Source of the DNA: Allomuricauda sp. F6463D
Lineage (GTDB): Bacteria > Bacteroidota > Bacteroidia > Flavobacteriales > Flavobacteriaceae
NCBI RefSeq assembly: GCF_023015965.1
Contig: NZ_JALKAN010000002.1
Span: forward strand, 434,001-498,000
DNA length: 64,000 nucleotides
Reading direction: 5' to 3'
Shown: positions 1-8,961 of the stretch, piece after piece
Numbering within the stretch: the first letter of the stretch is position 1
Layout: each line of letters opens with the position of its first letter
Notes under the pieces: model-generated
Databases searched by the model: none
The model's input: only the letters and a program-made list of their open reading frames with translations
What the model was told of the DNA's origin: nothing
Program-made: the position numbers and the translations under genes

Positions 1-1
1 C

Positions 2-469
2 GGTGATGAAAACATAGGACCGGATATAGCAAGAACGTTTCTTGAATCAGAAGCTGTGAATGATAAGGTTATCAATCATGTTGTGCTAATCATAAAACAC
101 ATGTCCTTTAAAAATAGTTTGAACAAGAGCGAGGATGCTTTTACCTCCAAAGAGCTTCAAATAGTGCAAGATGCGGACCGTTTGGATGCTATAGGTGCCA
201 TTGGTATTGCTCGCGCTTTCAATTATGGGGGATTTAAGAACAGAGAACTTTACAATCCCAATGTTCCTCCCAATCTTACTATGAGCAAAGAAGAGTATAA
301 AGCTTCCAAGGCGCCCACCATCAACCACTTTTATGAAAAGTTATTGTTGCTGAAAGATAAAATGAACACAACAACTGGGCGCAAAATTGCCGAAGAGCGA
401 CATGAATTTATGTTGCTCTACCTTGATCAGTTTTATAAAGAATGGAATTCGGAACAACCTATTGACTGA
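2..469 (+). CDS. HD-domain phosphohydrolase, YedJ/YpgQ-like (5' truncated by window edge)
   Basis: The reading frame is open from base 2 to a TGA at 467-469, so this is the C-terminal ~155 residues of a gene that starts outside the window. The first GTG at 56 is internal and not a credible start, because upstream codons continue the same protein. The diagnostic stretch is DADRLDAIGAIGIARAF followed by NYGG, which in the YedJ/YpgQ family of metal-dependent HD hydrolases carries the last Asp of the HD metal site. The first HD motif would lie upstream of the edge. Family members hydrolyse phosphate esters such as nucleotides; the physiological substrate here cannot be read from sequence. It converges on the sugar-dehydrogenase gene with 21 bases between them. 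Confidence 0.85.
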   Translation, partial: GDENIGPDIARTFLESEAVNDKVINHVVLIIKHMSFKNSLNKSEDAFTSKELQIVQDADRLDAIGAIGIARAFNYGGFKNRELYNPNVPPNLTMSKEEYKASKAPTINHFYEKLLLLKDKMNTTTGRKIAEERHEFMLLYLDQFYKEWNSEQPID

Positions 470-490
470 CAAATCGATTTAGCAAATCGC

Positions 491-1762
491 CTATAGTCTT
501 TCGGTAACCATTTGTTTAGGAAAAAAGCTCTTTATATCAAAGATTACCGTTTTTGAACTTGCTTTAATTTCCCCTAAGTTTATTTCTTTGAATTTATCGT
601 GACCCACAGCCAAAATTACGGCATCGTAATTCTTGCCCACTTTTGGCGCAAGACTAAGTCCATATTCATCATATACCTCTTCTACATTTGCACAAGGATC
701 GTATACATCCAACTCTACTCCAAAGTTTTTAAACTCACGAATCATATCTATTACCCTGCAGTTTCTAATATCAGGGCAGTTCTCCTTAAATGTTATCCCG
801 AGGACCAGAATCCTCGCCCTTGTCACGGTGAGATTATTTTTTACCATAAGTTTAATTACCCTGTTGGCAATATAAACCCCCATGTTGTCATTGATTCTTC
901 TTCCTGAAAGAATTACTTCGGGGTAATAGCCCAAACTTTGCGCTTTATGGGTTAAATAATAAGGATCTACGCTAATACAATGACCGCCTACCAGACCTGG
1001 CCGAAACGGTAAAAAATTCCATTTTGTTCCCGCTGCCTCCAGCGTTTCTTCGGTATCTATGTTTAATTTATCAAAAATAAGGGCAAACTCATTTACCAAG
1101 GAGATATTGAGGTCCCTTTGGGTATTTTCTATAATTTTTGAAGCTTCGGCTACCTTTATGCTTGAAACTTTGTGTGTGCCCACAGTAATAATTTGATTGT
1201 AGAGCTCGTCTACTATATCTGCTATTTCCGGGGTGCTCCCCGAAGTAACTTTTACGATATTATGGACACGTCTTACCTTGTCTCCGGGATTTATTCTTTC
1301 TGGTGAGTATCCGCAATAAAAATCCTCATTAAAAACCATTCCACTGTATTGTTCCAGCACCGGTACACAATCTTCTTCTGTACAACCTGGATATACCGTG
1401 GATTCGTAAATAACTATATCTCCTTTGCTCAAATTTTTACCAACCATTTTACTGGCTTCTAGAATTGGTTTTAAATTGGGCTGTTTGGAACTGTCAATGG
1501 GTGTAGGAACAGTTACTATATAAACATCAACATTTTTCAAATCACCCTCTTGGTCGGTAAATTGAATTTTTTCCATGGCAGATTTGTCTTCACTGGCCAC
1601 TTCTCCTGTTGCATCTATTCCCTTTTTTAACTCTTGGATTTTTGTTTGATTTATATCAAACCCAATGACCTCAAAACCTTTTTTCACAAATTCCACGGCC
1701 AATGGAATTCCTACGTATCCCAGACCTATGATTGCTAATCTTTTATTTTTTAAATCACTCAT
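491..1762 (-). CDS. Nucleotide-sugar dehydrogenase (UDP-HexNAc/UDP-glucose dehydrogenase family)
   Basis: This 423-residue cytosolic enzyme would oxidise C6 of a UDP-sugar to the uronic acid using two NAD+, making an activated precursor for exopolysaccharide or capsule. The N-terminal Rossmann motif GLGYVG is at residues 13-18. A central segment with K203/K209 and ENTQRD precedes the catalytic Cys262 in GGHCISVDPYYL, and TFKENCPDIRN at ~324-334 is in the C-terminal UDP-binding domain. GGHC.xVDPYYL and the overall length fit the WbpO/TviB/WecC group acting on UDP-GlcNAc or UDP-GalNAc better than classical Ugd, but substrate is inferred only. It lies downstream of the glycosyltransferase on the same strand with a 174-base gap, so the two may be co-transcribed. 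Confidence 0.9.
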   Translation of the reverse strand: MSDLKNKRLAIIGLGYVGIPLAVEFVKKGFEVIGFDINQTKIQELKKGIDATGEVASEDKSAMEKIQFTDQEGDLKNVDVYIVTVPTPIDSSKQPNLKPILEASKMVGKNLSKGDIVIYESTVYPGCTEEDCVPVLEQYSGMVFNEDFYCGYSPERINPGDKVRRVHNIVKVTSGSTPEIADIVDELYNQIITVGTHKVSSIKVAEASKIIENTQRDLNISLVNEFALIFDKLNIDTEETLEAAGTKWNFLPFRPGLVGGHCISVDPYYLTHKAQSLGYYPEVILSGRRINDNMGVYIANRVIKLMVKNNLTVTRARILVLGITFKENCPDIRNCRVIDMIREFKNFGVELDVYDPCANVEEVYDEYGLSLAPKVGKNYDAVILAVGHDKFKEINLGEIKASSKTVIFDIKSFFPKQMVTERL

Positions 1763-1936
1763 CTTATTGTTATAAATCTAATTATAGGTTATTGACCACT
1801 AATCCATTACGTCTAAAACTCGCATGGAACTGCTTATGTCGCCAAAAGTGAAATAAGCGAGGTTGGATAGTTGCCCAACAATCATCTTATAATCCTGACT
1901 GATATAAGTTTTGTTATCCGTGTATTTGGTGGGTTG

Positions 1937-3361
1937 TTATTTTTTTGGCAAAGCTCGTGTCAACCAACCACTTTTATTGGCTGTTGCAATAGCGTATGGT
2001 GTAATCCAAAACAGCCCAAATGTATACAGTATGCTATAGGAGTAGGCCCAAAAAGATTCGGTCAAATTATATCGTTTGGCATAAAATAGTACCGGAAATG
2101 TTGTTAGCACCAATATGCTCACCAAAGTTGTACTTAAAAACAACAAGGGATGTGTAATCACAAAAAATAGCATAAAGACCAAAAATGGATAGCTCATTAC
2201 TATTTTAAAGAACTGGCTTAAAAATAATAGTCTTGTTCCTGTTTTGGGCCCTTTTCTAAAATTCTTAAATATGTATTTAGACATTTCTATGTTCTCCCGC
2301 ACATTGCTCCTGCCCCATCGTATGAACATCTTGTAAAGTCCTTTATATTTCTCTGGAACATTGGTATAAGCATATGCATTTCTTTGGAACAACACTTGAT
2401 AACCTTGTTTTAAAATCATATTGGTCATGGCCCTGTCCTCTCCTATATCCGATGGTTTGCCCATAAATGTTTGATTGATCCATTCTGGCAGGCAGGCATA
2501 TACCGCTTCGCTTCTGTATGCTGCCAAAGCACCCGGGGTACACAAAACAGACTTTAAATTGCTCTCTGCCGACCGTACAAATTCAAAACTTAGTACAAAA
2601 CTTACATCCAACATTTTTGGCAAAAGCTCTTTCTCATTGTTAAGCACACGTATGTTTCCTGCCACCGCGCCACATTTTTCATTGGCAACAAAAGGAGATA
2701 CCAGGTTCCGAAGGGTGTCTTTATCTACTATGGAATCACTGTCCACCGTAACGAAAATTTCTCCATTTCCCTCGTTAAACCCTCTATAAAGCGCGTGACG
2801 TTTTCCTTTGTTTTTGGGCTGTTTGTAAATGGATACAAAATCTCCCAACTCTTTTTTGGCTTCTTTAATCCACTCCCATGTGTCGTCTTGGCTTCCATCG
2901 TCTATAGCGATCAGTTGTAATTTCTCTTTTGGAAAATCGCTTTCGGATAAACTTATTAAGGTGTGGTACACTTGTTTCCCTTCATTATAGGCTGGAACAA
3001 TAACCGTACATGTAGGAAGTTCCTTGTCAGCTACTGAAACAATGGGACGATATCTAAAGTAATTATATATGGTATAAATAAAGAACATCGCCTTGAACAC
3101 GAACAATCCTCCCGCAACATACATAAAGGTAGATCCCAAGATCGTTGTCATTCTTTCTAAATTGAACTGCTCAAAATCATTCTGAAGCACAACTATCAAA
3201 TTTAATGCTCCCAACATCAGAACAAAGGTGCTTCCCATCACAAAAACCCCCCATGCATCTGCGGTTTCAAAAAAGGTTTTAATTACATTATGTTTAAAAA
3301 TGTGTTTGATGCGGCTTATAAAGCCGTCTTTTTTTTCCTGATCGGGTAGTGTGTTCTCCAT
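1937..3361 (-). CDS. Membrane-bound family 2 glycosyltransferase (polysaccharide synthase-like)
   Basis: This 474-residue inner-membrane processive-type glycosyltransferase probably polymerises and extrudes a beta-linked polysaccharide. Two N-terminal membrane segments (~36-60 and ~72-98) precede a cytosolic GT-A domain, followed by three C-terminal membrane segments (~380-404, 406-427, 437-459). The GT2 motifs are in order: DDG at 154-156, the metal-binding DSD at 207-209, an acceptor-site CTPGALAAYR at 274-283, the catalytic-base EDR at 308-310, and RWGRS at 348-352 in place of the QxxRW of cellulose, chitin and hyaluronan synthases. The arrangement is like hyaluronan synthase or NodC. The neighbouring nucleotide-sugar dehydrogenase could supply a uronic acid donor. 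The polymer is unknown. ATG start; it diverges from the Gfo/Idh/MocA gene. Confidence 0.85.
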   Translation of the reverse strand: MENTLPDQEKKDGFISRIKHIFKHNVIKTFFETADAWGVFVMGSTFVLMLGALNLIVVLQNDFEQFNLERMTTILGSTFMYVAGGLFVFKAMFFIYTIYNYFRYRPIVSVADKELPTCTVIVPAYNEGKQVYHTLISLSESDFPKEKLQLIAIDDGSQDDTWEWIKEAKKELGDFVSIYKQPKNKGKRHALYRGFNEGNGEIFVTVDSDSIVDKDTLRNLVSPFVANEKCGAVAGNIRVLNNEKELLPKMLDVSFVLSFEFVRSAESNLKSVLCTPGALAAYRSEAVYACLPEWINQTFMGKPSDIGEDRAMTNMILKQGYQVLFQRNAYAYTNVPEKYKGLYKMFIRWGRSNVRENIEMSKYIFKNFRKGPKTGTRLLFLSQFFKIVMSYPFLVFMLFFVITHPLLFLSTTLVSILVLTTFPVLFYAKRYNLTESFWAYSYSILYTFGLFWITPYAIATANKSGWLTRALPKK

Positions 3362-3605
3362 TTTTTCTTAGTCCTTATTGATAGTGTTCCTGATTTACGT
3401 TTAATACCTCCGTTTAGATGTTCATTATATATTATTTAACCTCTTTAGCCCCATTTTTAGTAAAACTTCGCTATTTGTTAACATTGAGGTGCATTATGTG
3501 CAACTAAGGGATATAGATTACGAAGAATGGATTGGGACGAATAATCACTAGGATTTCTCTTAGCCTTTTTTGTATCTTGAGATCTCCATAAATCAAACTA
3601 ACAAA

Positions 3606-5030
3606 ATGCAAAGAAGAAAGTTTATAAAAAACGCAGCGGCAGCTTCGGCCGCCTTTTCCATTGTTCCAAGTCATGTATTGGGCAAAACCCATATACCTCC
3701 AAGTGACACCCTTTATGTTGCTGGTTTTGGTGTTGGCGGTAGAGGTAACGGGGTTATTAATGGTTTTAATGACACAGGACGTGTGAAATTTGTGGCGTTC
3801 TGTGATGTAGATGACCGCAGGGCAAAACAGACTTACGAAAAATTCCCAGATGTAAAACGATATAAGGATTTTAGAAAAGTTTTTGACACCCATTTAAGTG
3901 ATATTGATGCCATAATGGTGGCTACTCCAGACCATACCCATGCAACCATAGCGCTCCCTTTTATGCGTGAAAAAAAACACGCTTACGTTGAAAAACCACT
4001 TACCCATAACATCCATGAAGCACGCTTAATGACTCAAGTTGCCAAGGAAAACGGTATTGTAACCCAAATGGGAAATCAAGGTGCCTCCAGTGATGATAGC
4101 CGCATTGCACGTGAATGGGTGGAGTCCGGTATTATTGGCAATGTGCACACCATAGATTGCTGGACAAACCGACCTGTATGGCCACAAGGCGTGCCCATGC
4201 CCACTAAAAAAGACCGTATCCCCAAAGAATTAGATTGGGATCTATGGTTAGGACCAGCTGCAATGCGTGATTATAATGATGCCTACCTTCCATTTAAATG
4301 GAGAGGATTTTGGGACTTTGGAACCGGAGCTTTGGGCGATATGGGTTGCCATATTATGGAAACCCCTTTTAGCGTACTCGACCTTGGTTATCCTACTGAA
4401 GCAGAGGCAAGCTGTACCACGGTTTGGGTGGACGATTTTGTAGAGGCCGATTACAGCCACTCCTGCCCTCCTTCCTCCAAAATCCACTTAAAATTTGACC
4501 ACGAAGTACATGGGGATATTGCACTAAATTGGTATGATGGTGGCATAAAACCAAACCTTCCGGATGAGTTAAAAGATGGAGAAACCATTGGGGATACCGG
4601 CGGTGGAACCGTAATTTACGGAGACAAAGGAATATTGGTCTGTGATACCTATTCCAGAAATGCACGTCTGTTGCCTTCTGATATGATGGATCTTTATAAA
4701 TCTCCCGCTCCAAAATACCCAAGAGTGACTGGCGGAATGGATGGACATGTAGCCAATTTTGTGGATGGTTGTCAAAAAGGCACACCAACATCTTCCAATT
4801 TTGAAAAAGCTGGTAAATTGACCGAAACCGTGTTGATGGGTAACTTGGCAGTTAAAGCATATCAATACAAAGAGTTGCAACCCGGTAAAAAACCAACGGA
4901 TTGGAACCCATACAATTCTCCCGGAAGAAGAAAGCTAAAATGGGATGGTGAGAACATGAAGATCACCAATTATGAAAAAGCCAACGAGTGGGTAACCCGT
5001 GAGTATCGCCAAGGTTGGGAGTTGAAATAA
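3606..5030 (+). CDS. Gfo/Idh/MocA-family oxidoreductase with twin-arginine signal
   Basis: This 474-residue NAD(P)-dependent oxidoreductase probably acts on a sugar or sugar derivative outside the cytoplasm. The ATG at 3606 puts MQRRKFIKNAA at the N-terminus, a twin-arginine type signal with an Ala-rich h-region ending near VLGK. The frame extends to a TTG at 3570, but those 12 residues would bury the signal, so 3606 is preferred. A glycine-rich nucleotide-binding turn (GFGVGGRG) follows the signal; ATPDHTHA and EKPLTHNIHEAR (EKP motif) are hallmarks of the family. Members of this Bacteroidetes/Planctomycetes Tat subgroup often sit with sugar-degradation genes. A second paralogue lies at 15470. 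An intrinsic terminator follows the stop codon. Confidence 0.88.
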   Translation: MQRRKFIKNAAAASAAFSIVPSHVLGKTHIPPSDTLYVAGFGVGGRGNGVINGFNDTGRVKFVAFCDVDDRRAKQTYEKFPDVKRYKDFRKVFDTHLSDIDAIMVATPDHTHATIALPFMREKKHAYVEKPLTHNIHEARLMTQVAKENGIVTQMGNQGASSDDSRIAREWVESGIIGNVHTIDCWTNRPVWPQGVPMPTKKDRIPKELDWDLWLGPAAMRDYNDAYLPFKWRGFWDFGTGALGDMGCHIMETPFSVLDLGYPTEAEASCTTVWVDDFVEADYSHSCPPSSKIHLKFDHEVHGDIALNWYDGGIKPNLPDELKDGETIGDTGGGTVIYGDKGILVCDTYSRNARLLPSDMMDLYKSPAPKYPRVTGGMDGHVANFVDGCQKGTPTSSNFEKAGKLTETVLMGNLAVKAYQYKELQPGKKPTDWNPYNSPGRRKLKWDGENMKITNYEKANEWVTREYRQGWELK

Positions 5031-5050
5031 TTCAATTAGTTATTTAATAG

Positions 5051-5080
5051 AAAATGGCCCGTTTTGGGCCATTTTTATTT
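5051..5080 (+). terminator. Intrinsic terminator after the Gfo/Idh/MocA gene
   Basis: A GC-rich hairpin AATGGCCC-gtttt-GGGCCATT is followed by a T-rich run (TTTTATTTT). It lies 20 bases downstream of the stop codon at 5028-5030 and on the same strand. Confidence 0.85.
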
Positions 5081-5137
5081 TGCCCCCTTGTTTGATTGCT
5101 TACTAGACTATCCAACAAATCAACAGATAGGTTCTTT

Positions 5138-5225
5138 GTCATTTCGAACCGAAGGTAGAGCGCGTGAGTAATCTCAGGTAGAATAAATTTCTCAATCGTC
5201 ACATTGTTTCTCATATCGAAATGAC
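5138..5225. repeat. Interspersed palindromic element (GTCATTTCGA ... TCGAAATGAC)
   Basis: A perfect 10-base inverted repeat (GTCATTTCGA at 5138-5147 and its complement at 5216-5225) bounds an 88-base element lying wholly between two convergent genes. Related ends (GTCATTT or GTCATTCTGAG) recur at 23024-23121 and 41158-41168, all intergenic. The form matches short REP/MITE-like intergenic elements common in Bacteroidetes chromosomes. No coding content. Confidence 0.6.
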
Positions 5226-5275
5226 AAATTTGTATTGCTAATTGGAGATTGTTTATTGTTCGTTGAGAACTGTAA

Positions 5276-6349
5276 TTAAAACAATTTCATTTGTCCATCT
5301 TTGTATTGCTCATGAAGTTCCATGTTCAATTTTGGAAAGGTTCTTTCTTTAAAATATCGAAGTCTGGCCAGATTCGCCATTTCATGGATTTGTTCGGCTA
5401 TCTTTCCCTCCCCACGTGATCTTGTACCAAAACGACTATCATTTAGAGATCCTCCATGGCAATCTTGGATTTGGTGCAGCACTTTATCGGCTCTATCTGG
5501 CATTGCTTTTTTTATCCAATCAGAAAATATTTGACCTATTGCCCCATTTAACCGTACCACCGTAAATCCAAATGAAAGAGCTCCATGGTCTGCCACAGCC
5601 TTGGCCATTGGCAATAATTCATGCGAGTTAATCCCTGGTATTATGGGTGCTAACATCGCATTGACAGGGATATTGTTTTCGGATAATATTTGAATAGTTT
5701 TCAATCTTTTTTTGATTGATGCCGTTCTGGGCTCCAATTTCCGTCTCGTTTTTTCCGATAATGAGGTTACTGAAACATTGACCCCCACCAAACGATCTTT
5801 GTTCAATTCCTTTAGAATATCCAAGTCTCGTAAGACCAAAGCATTTTTAGTGATGATGCCTACGGGATGCCGATACTTTAAAAATACTTCAAGGCATTTT
5901 CGGGTTATTTCAAACTTCTGTTCCGCGGGTTGGTAGCAATCCGTATTGCCGGACAATACAATCGTCTGCGCTTTCCACTTTTTGTGCTTTATTTTAGCTT
6001 CCAAAAGCTCTGGAGCCGATTTCTTCACTAATATCTGTCTTTCAAAATCCAGACCTGCGCTATAGCCCCAATACTCGTGTGTGTTTCTGGCATAGCAATA
6101 GATACATCCATGTTCGCAACCTTGGTAAGGATTCATGGAAAACATCATCCCAACATCCGGGCTATCCACTTTGTTCACAATGGTCTTAGGGAAAATGGGA
6201 ATGTATTTTGTTTTGTTACTTTCCGCTACTTCGCCTTCCAATCGGCAAAATTCCAAAAAATCATCCCGCATTTCAAAATCATACTGCAAAAACTTATTGC
6301 CCGTGTTTTTTTGGGCTCCCCTTCCTTTTATATACTTTGCGGATGACAT
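5276..6349 (-). CDS. PA0069-family radical SAM protein
   Basis: This 357-residue cytosolic protein has a radical-SAM cluster motif of the CxxxCxxC form at Cys78, Cys82 and Cys85 (CEHGCIYC), preceded by MNPYQG and followed by YARNTHEYWG. That combination is characteristic of the PA0069/Rv2578c family (related to SplB-like radical SAM proteins). The [4Fe-4S] cluster would cleave S-adenosylmethionine to a 5'-deoxyadenosyl radical. The substrate of the family has not been established to my knowledge. Residues ~124-250 carry the expected barrel strands (VLSGNTDCYQP, GIITKNALV, NAMLAPIIPG). ATG start; a -7-like TATTTTTG lies 16 bases upstream. It ends facing the palindromic repeat rather than a clear terminator. 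Confidence 0.88.
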   Translation of the reverse strand: MSSAKYIKGRGAQKNTGNKFLQYDFEMRDDFLEFCRLEGEVAESNKTKYIPIFPKTIVNKVDSPDVGMMFSMNPYQGCEHGCIYCYARNTHEYWGYSAGLDFERQILVKKSAPELLEAKIKHKKWKAQTIVLSGNTDCYQPAEQKFEITRKCLEVFLKYRHPVGIITKNALVLRDLDILKELNKDRLVGVNVSVTSLSEKTRRKLEPRTASIKKRLKTIQILSENNIPVNAMLAPIIPGINSHELLPMAKAVADHGALSFGFTVVRLNGAIGQIFSDWIKKAMPDRADKVLHQIQDCHGGSLNDSRFGTRSRGEGKIAEQIHEMANLARLRYFKERTFPKLNMELHEQYKDGQMKLF

Positions 6350-6364
6350 TTATAGGATTTGTTC

Positions 6365-6372
6365 CAAAAATA
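6365..6372 (-). promoter_or_regulatory. Candidate -7 element for the PA0069 radical SAM gene
   Basis: On the minus strand the sequence reads TATTTTTG, matching the Bacteroidetes -7 consensus TAnnTTTG, 16 bases upstream of the ATG at 6349. I found no convincing -33 TTG at the expected distance, so the call is weak. Confidence 0.35.
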
Positions 6373-6452
6373 TGGATTATTTCCTTTTTTGCTTGGAGTT
6401 AATAGACAAGTTTTTAATAACAATATAAAAGTTGGTTCTTAATTGACTCCAC

Positions 6453-6480
6453 AAAAAAAGCTGGGCATTGCCCAGCTTTT
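6453..6480 (-). terminator. Intrinsic terminator of the collagen-like lipoprotein gene
   Basis: The hairpin AGCTGGGC-att-GCCCAGCT (6459-6477) is followed, in minus-strand direction, by a seven-T run. It lies 48 bases beyond the stop codon of the gene ending at 6525. Confidence 0.88.
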
Positions 6481-6524
6481 AACTAATGGTTAGGTGCCCC
6501 AAGGGGAAAATATCCTTTACATAT

Positions 6525-7169
6525 TTATTCCAAACCAAAATAATCTGCCACAGCATTGTAATCGCTGGTGTCTACACCGGCTGTTTTTAGTTCGCTCATT
6601 AGGCTTTCTTTGGAGTTTTTATTTGCCTGTGAAAGTTCGACAGCTATAACATAAAAATTTACATAGAGTCCATCCGGAACTACATAAGCTGAATTGTTAT
6701 CAGAGTTCCAAAATGAAACTTCCACTTGAGGAACACTTACGTTTATATAAAGAGTTGTATGTACGAGATTGGATATTAATGAACCTGGTAGTGGGAATAT
6801 ATTACCATTTTCAGATTCTAAATAAAAAAAATAAGCATAATCATTTACCTCTTCTGCTTGAATAGGAAAAGGAAAATCTAATTCTGAATTACTAAATCCA
6901 TTAAGCAACACTGACCATCTTTGTACATTGGCATTACCTGTAACACCTTGTTCTCCTTGACAATCCATTGCATCATAATTTCCATCTTCATTGATATCTT
7001 CATTGGCATCACCAGTTCCATTGCCGTTAAGATCCCAACAGCTTATCCCATCAGTACCAGCATCACCTGCTATTCCTTGTTGACCTTTTTCTCCATCTTC
7101 TCCCGAACAGGAAACCAAAATAACAGCCATGGATACCATGGCCATACATACTAATTTGAAAGATTTCAT
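6525..7169 (-). CDS. Secreted lipoprotein with collagen-like Gly-rich and acidic DxNxDG segments
   Basis: This 214-residue protein starts with a lipoprotein signal (hydrophobic h-region, then ILVSC with lipidated Cys21). Directly after it come Gly-X-X repeats (GEDGEKGQQG, IAGDAGTDG) as in collagen-like bacterial surface proteins. An acidic segment then reads DLNGNGTGDANEDINEDG, resembling EF-hand/dockerin calcium loops, and a second GEQGVTGN repeat follows. The remaining ~130 residues are a predicted beta-rich domain with no motif I recognise. Flavobacterial genomes often encode short collagen-like lipoproteins of this layout whose function is unknown. It is transcribed alone, with a -7-like element upstream and a strong terminator downstream. 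Confidence 0.8.
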   Translation of the reverse strand: MKSFKLVCMAMVSMAVILVSCSGEDGEKGQQGIAGDAGTDGISCWDLNGNGTGDANEDINEDGNYDAMDCQGEQGVTGNANVQRWSVLLNGFSNSELDFPFPIQAEEVNDYAYFFYLESENGNIFPLPGSLISNLVHTTLYINVSVPQVEVSFWNSDNNSAYVVPDGLYVNFYVIAVELSQANKNSKESLMSELKTAGVDTSDYNAVADYFGLE

Positions 7170-7204
7170 AATTTTTTTGTTTTAAAATTGGGTTAATAAT
7201 ACCC

Positions 7205-7212
7205 CAAAAGTA
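7205..7212 (-). promoter_or_regulatory. Candidate -7 element for the collagen-like lipoprotein gene
   Basis: Minus-strand TACTTTTG matches TAnnTTTG and lies 36 bases upstream of the ATG at 7169. No clear -33 TTG is seen at 19-21 bases. Confidence 0.4.
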
Positions 7213-7336
7213 AATGGTATTCATAGGTGCATTTCACCCTAATTAACACAGGCGGTCTACCATTTGATGAATGGCACAAATGAATTGATAGAGATTTAAA
7301 TATGTAGGTTTTTTCTTTCTTATTTGTCGGTTAACT

Positions 7337-7364
7337 ATAAAAAAGCTCCAAATTGGAGCTTTTA
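7337..7364 (-). terminator. Intrinsic terminator of the 516-residue secreted protein gene
   Basis: The hairpin AAAGCTCC-aaatt-GGAGCTTT is followed on the minus strand by a six-T run. It lies 23 bases downstream of the stop codon at 7387. Confidence 0.85.
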
Positions 7365-7386
7365 TTCTTTATTTAAGAAGTAGTTT

Positions 7387-8937
7387 TTATCTAAAATCTA
7401 CCTTAACCAATTGTTTTCTGCTTCCTCTTTTTGCGTAGAAAAGCATTGTATCCTCCATTTCGTCCTTCAATGGCTTGGAGACCATTAGCGGCAACCTGGC
7501 TTCTTGCTGGTCTATGATTTTTTCATAGTCCATAACTCCATTTTTATCCAATGATATCATGAACACATTACGGTTTCTGCTAAATCCTTGCTTAAAGATC
7601 AATCGTTCACTATTGATCAATTGAGGGTTTTCAGCAGCGGTGCAGATAAAAAAATAGGTGTTGCCATCTTTGCAGAACGAACTGTACGAAGCATAGGCTC
7701 CATCGCCCTGGGTCACTTCGGTCTTATTGATATTCCTTGCCCATTCCATAGTTCCGTTCGAATCCAATTTAACGCTTACGATATCATTGTGGTGGTAGCG
7801 TTCAATTTTTACACGTTGTCCTGCCCCAGTGGTTTCCAAACCTGATGAAACAAAATATTCTTCAGCATTAAAGAAAATCTCTTGGTTGTCGGTCACCTCA
7901 ACTCCTTTAAAAATTAGATTTTTGATAACCTGGTCCTCTTCCCTTCCAAACTTATCGTCCATAAACTGTTGTGAGAATGGATTATATTTCTGTGATTGGA
8001 TGGCCAAAGAACTAGGGTTTAGGCCAAAATATGCGATACCATTATATCTATTATTTTTTCTATCCGCATAAAAACCAACACAGACCAACATATTCTTGGT
8101 TAAAACAGGATATAGCGCTTCAGGATATTTACCAGGGTCCACGAATGATTGTATTTGATTTCCAAATTGCGAAACCTTGATCAATTCGTACTGAAACTTT
8201 CTTTCATCCACCCGAAAACGTCTCTTTTTAAAGTAAGCCTTGCTCACAATATAGGCCGATTGTAAGTCAGGTGAAAAAACTACATTCTCGAAAGCATAAT
8301 TTTTTTCCTCAATCTCAGCAGAGAAATCATATTCGAATTTTTTGTTCAAAGCCGTATCAAACATATGGATTATATGCTTGTTGTTCTTTCCTCTTTTGTG
8401 ATGTGTACTGATTACAAAGCCGGTTTTATCTTCATCAAATAGAATAGCAGTGGTGAACCCTCGCGAAAAATCACGGTTATAATAATTCTTGCCAACAGGA
8501 TTTTCCACCTCTTGCGATGCTATGGAAAGTAGTTTTTTAGGTTTAAAGTTGAAATCGATTATGGGACTGCTATGCACCCAATATTCATATTCACCCCTTA
8601 AGTAATTATAATCAAGAAACATAAGGTGCAACTGACCGTTCTTTAGAAATCCATTGATAAAATCCAGTCCCTTTAACTTATAGTTGTACTCGGATACAAG
8701 TTCAAGGTCACTGTTGTATTTTTCAATGAGATAACCCTTGGGTTTAAGAATCAACCCTTGGTAATAAGCACGTACCAAAACATATCCACCAGCGTCATCC
8801 TCTTCTATGGCGACTAAGTTGGAATAACGGTGTTTATCTTTGTATTTTTCCCCAAAATCATAGGAAACGGGCATTTTCTGTGCATTTACCAAAGTGGTAA
8901 GCACAAAACAACATAAAATAAATAAGTTCTTTTTCAT
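7387..8937 (-). CDS. Unrecognised secreted protein, possibly beta-propeller-like
   Basis: I do not recognise this family. The ATG at 8937 gives a clean signal peptide (MKKNLFILCCFVLTTLVNAQ, cleavage after NAQ); the frame runs seven codons further upstream to 8958, but that would add a hydrophilic tail before the signal. The mature ~496 residues are rich in alternating hydrophobic and aromatic strands (for example YVLVRAYYQG, AYIVSKAYF, VFMISLDKNG), which suggests repeated beta-sheet blades. There is no lipobox and no T9SS tail, so it may be periplasmic. The start is 24 bases from the end of the enoyl-CoA hydratase gene on the same strand, suggesting one transcript. Confidence 0.75.
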   Translation of the reverse strand: MKKNLFILCCFVLTTLVNAQKMPVSYDFGEKYKDKHRYSNLVAIEEDDAGGYVLVRAYYQGLILKPKGYLIEKYNSDLELVSEYNYKLKGLDFINGFLKNGQLHLMFLDYNYLRGEYEYWVHSSPIIDFNFKPKKLLSIASQEVENPVGKNYYNRDFSRGFTTAILFDEDKTGFVISTHHKRGKNNKHIIHMFDTALNKKFEYDFSAEIEEKNYAFENVVFSPDLQSAYIVSKAYFKKRRFRVDERKFQYELIKVSQFGNQIQSFVDPGKYPEALYPVLTKNMLVCVGFYADRKNNRYNGIAYFGLNPSSLAIQSQKYNPFSQQFMDDKFGREEDQVIKNLIFKGVEVTDNQEIFFNAEEYFVSSGLETTGAGQRVKIERYHHNDIVSVKLDSNGTMEWARNINKTEVTQGDGAYASYSSFCKDGNTYFFICTAAENPQLINSERLIFKQGFSRNRNVFMISLDKNGVMDYEKIIDQQEARLPLMVSKPLKDEMEDTMLFYAKRGSRKQLVKVDFR

Positions 8938-8961
8938 GGTCTGGCTAGGTTTAGCCAATAG

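Noticed and set aside
56-469. GTG at 56 as the start of the HD protein
   Set aside because: Codons before 56 continue the same protein frame back to base 2 without a stop, so the gene starts outside the window.
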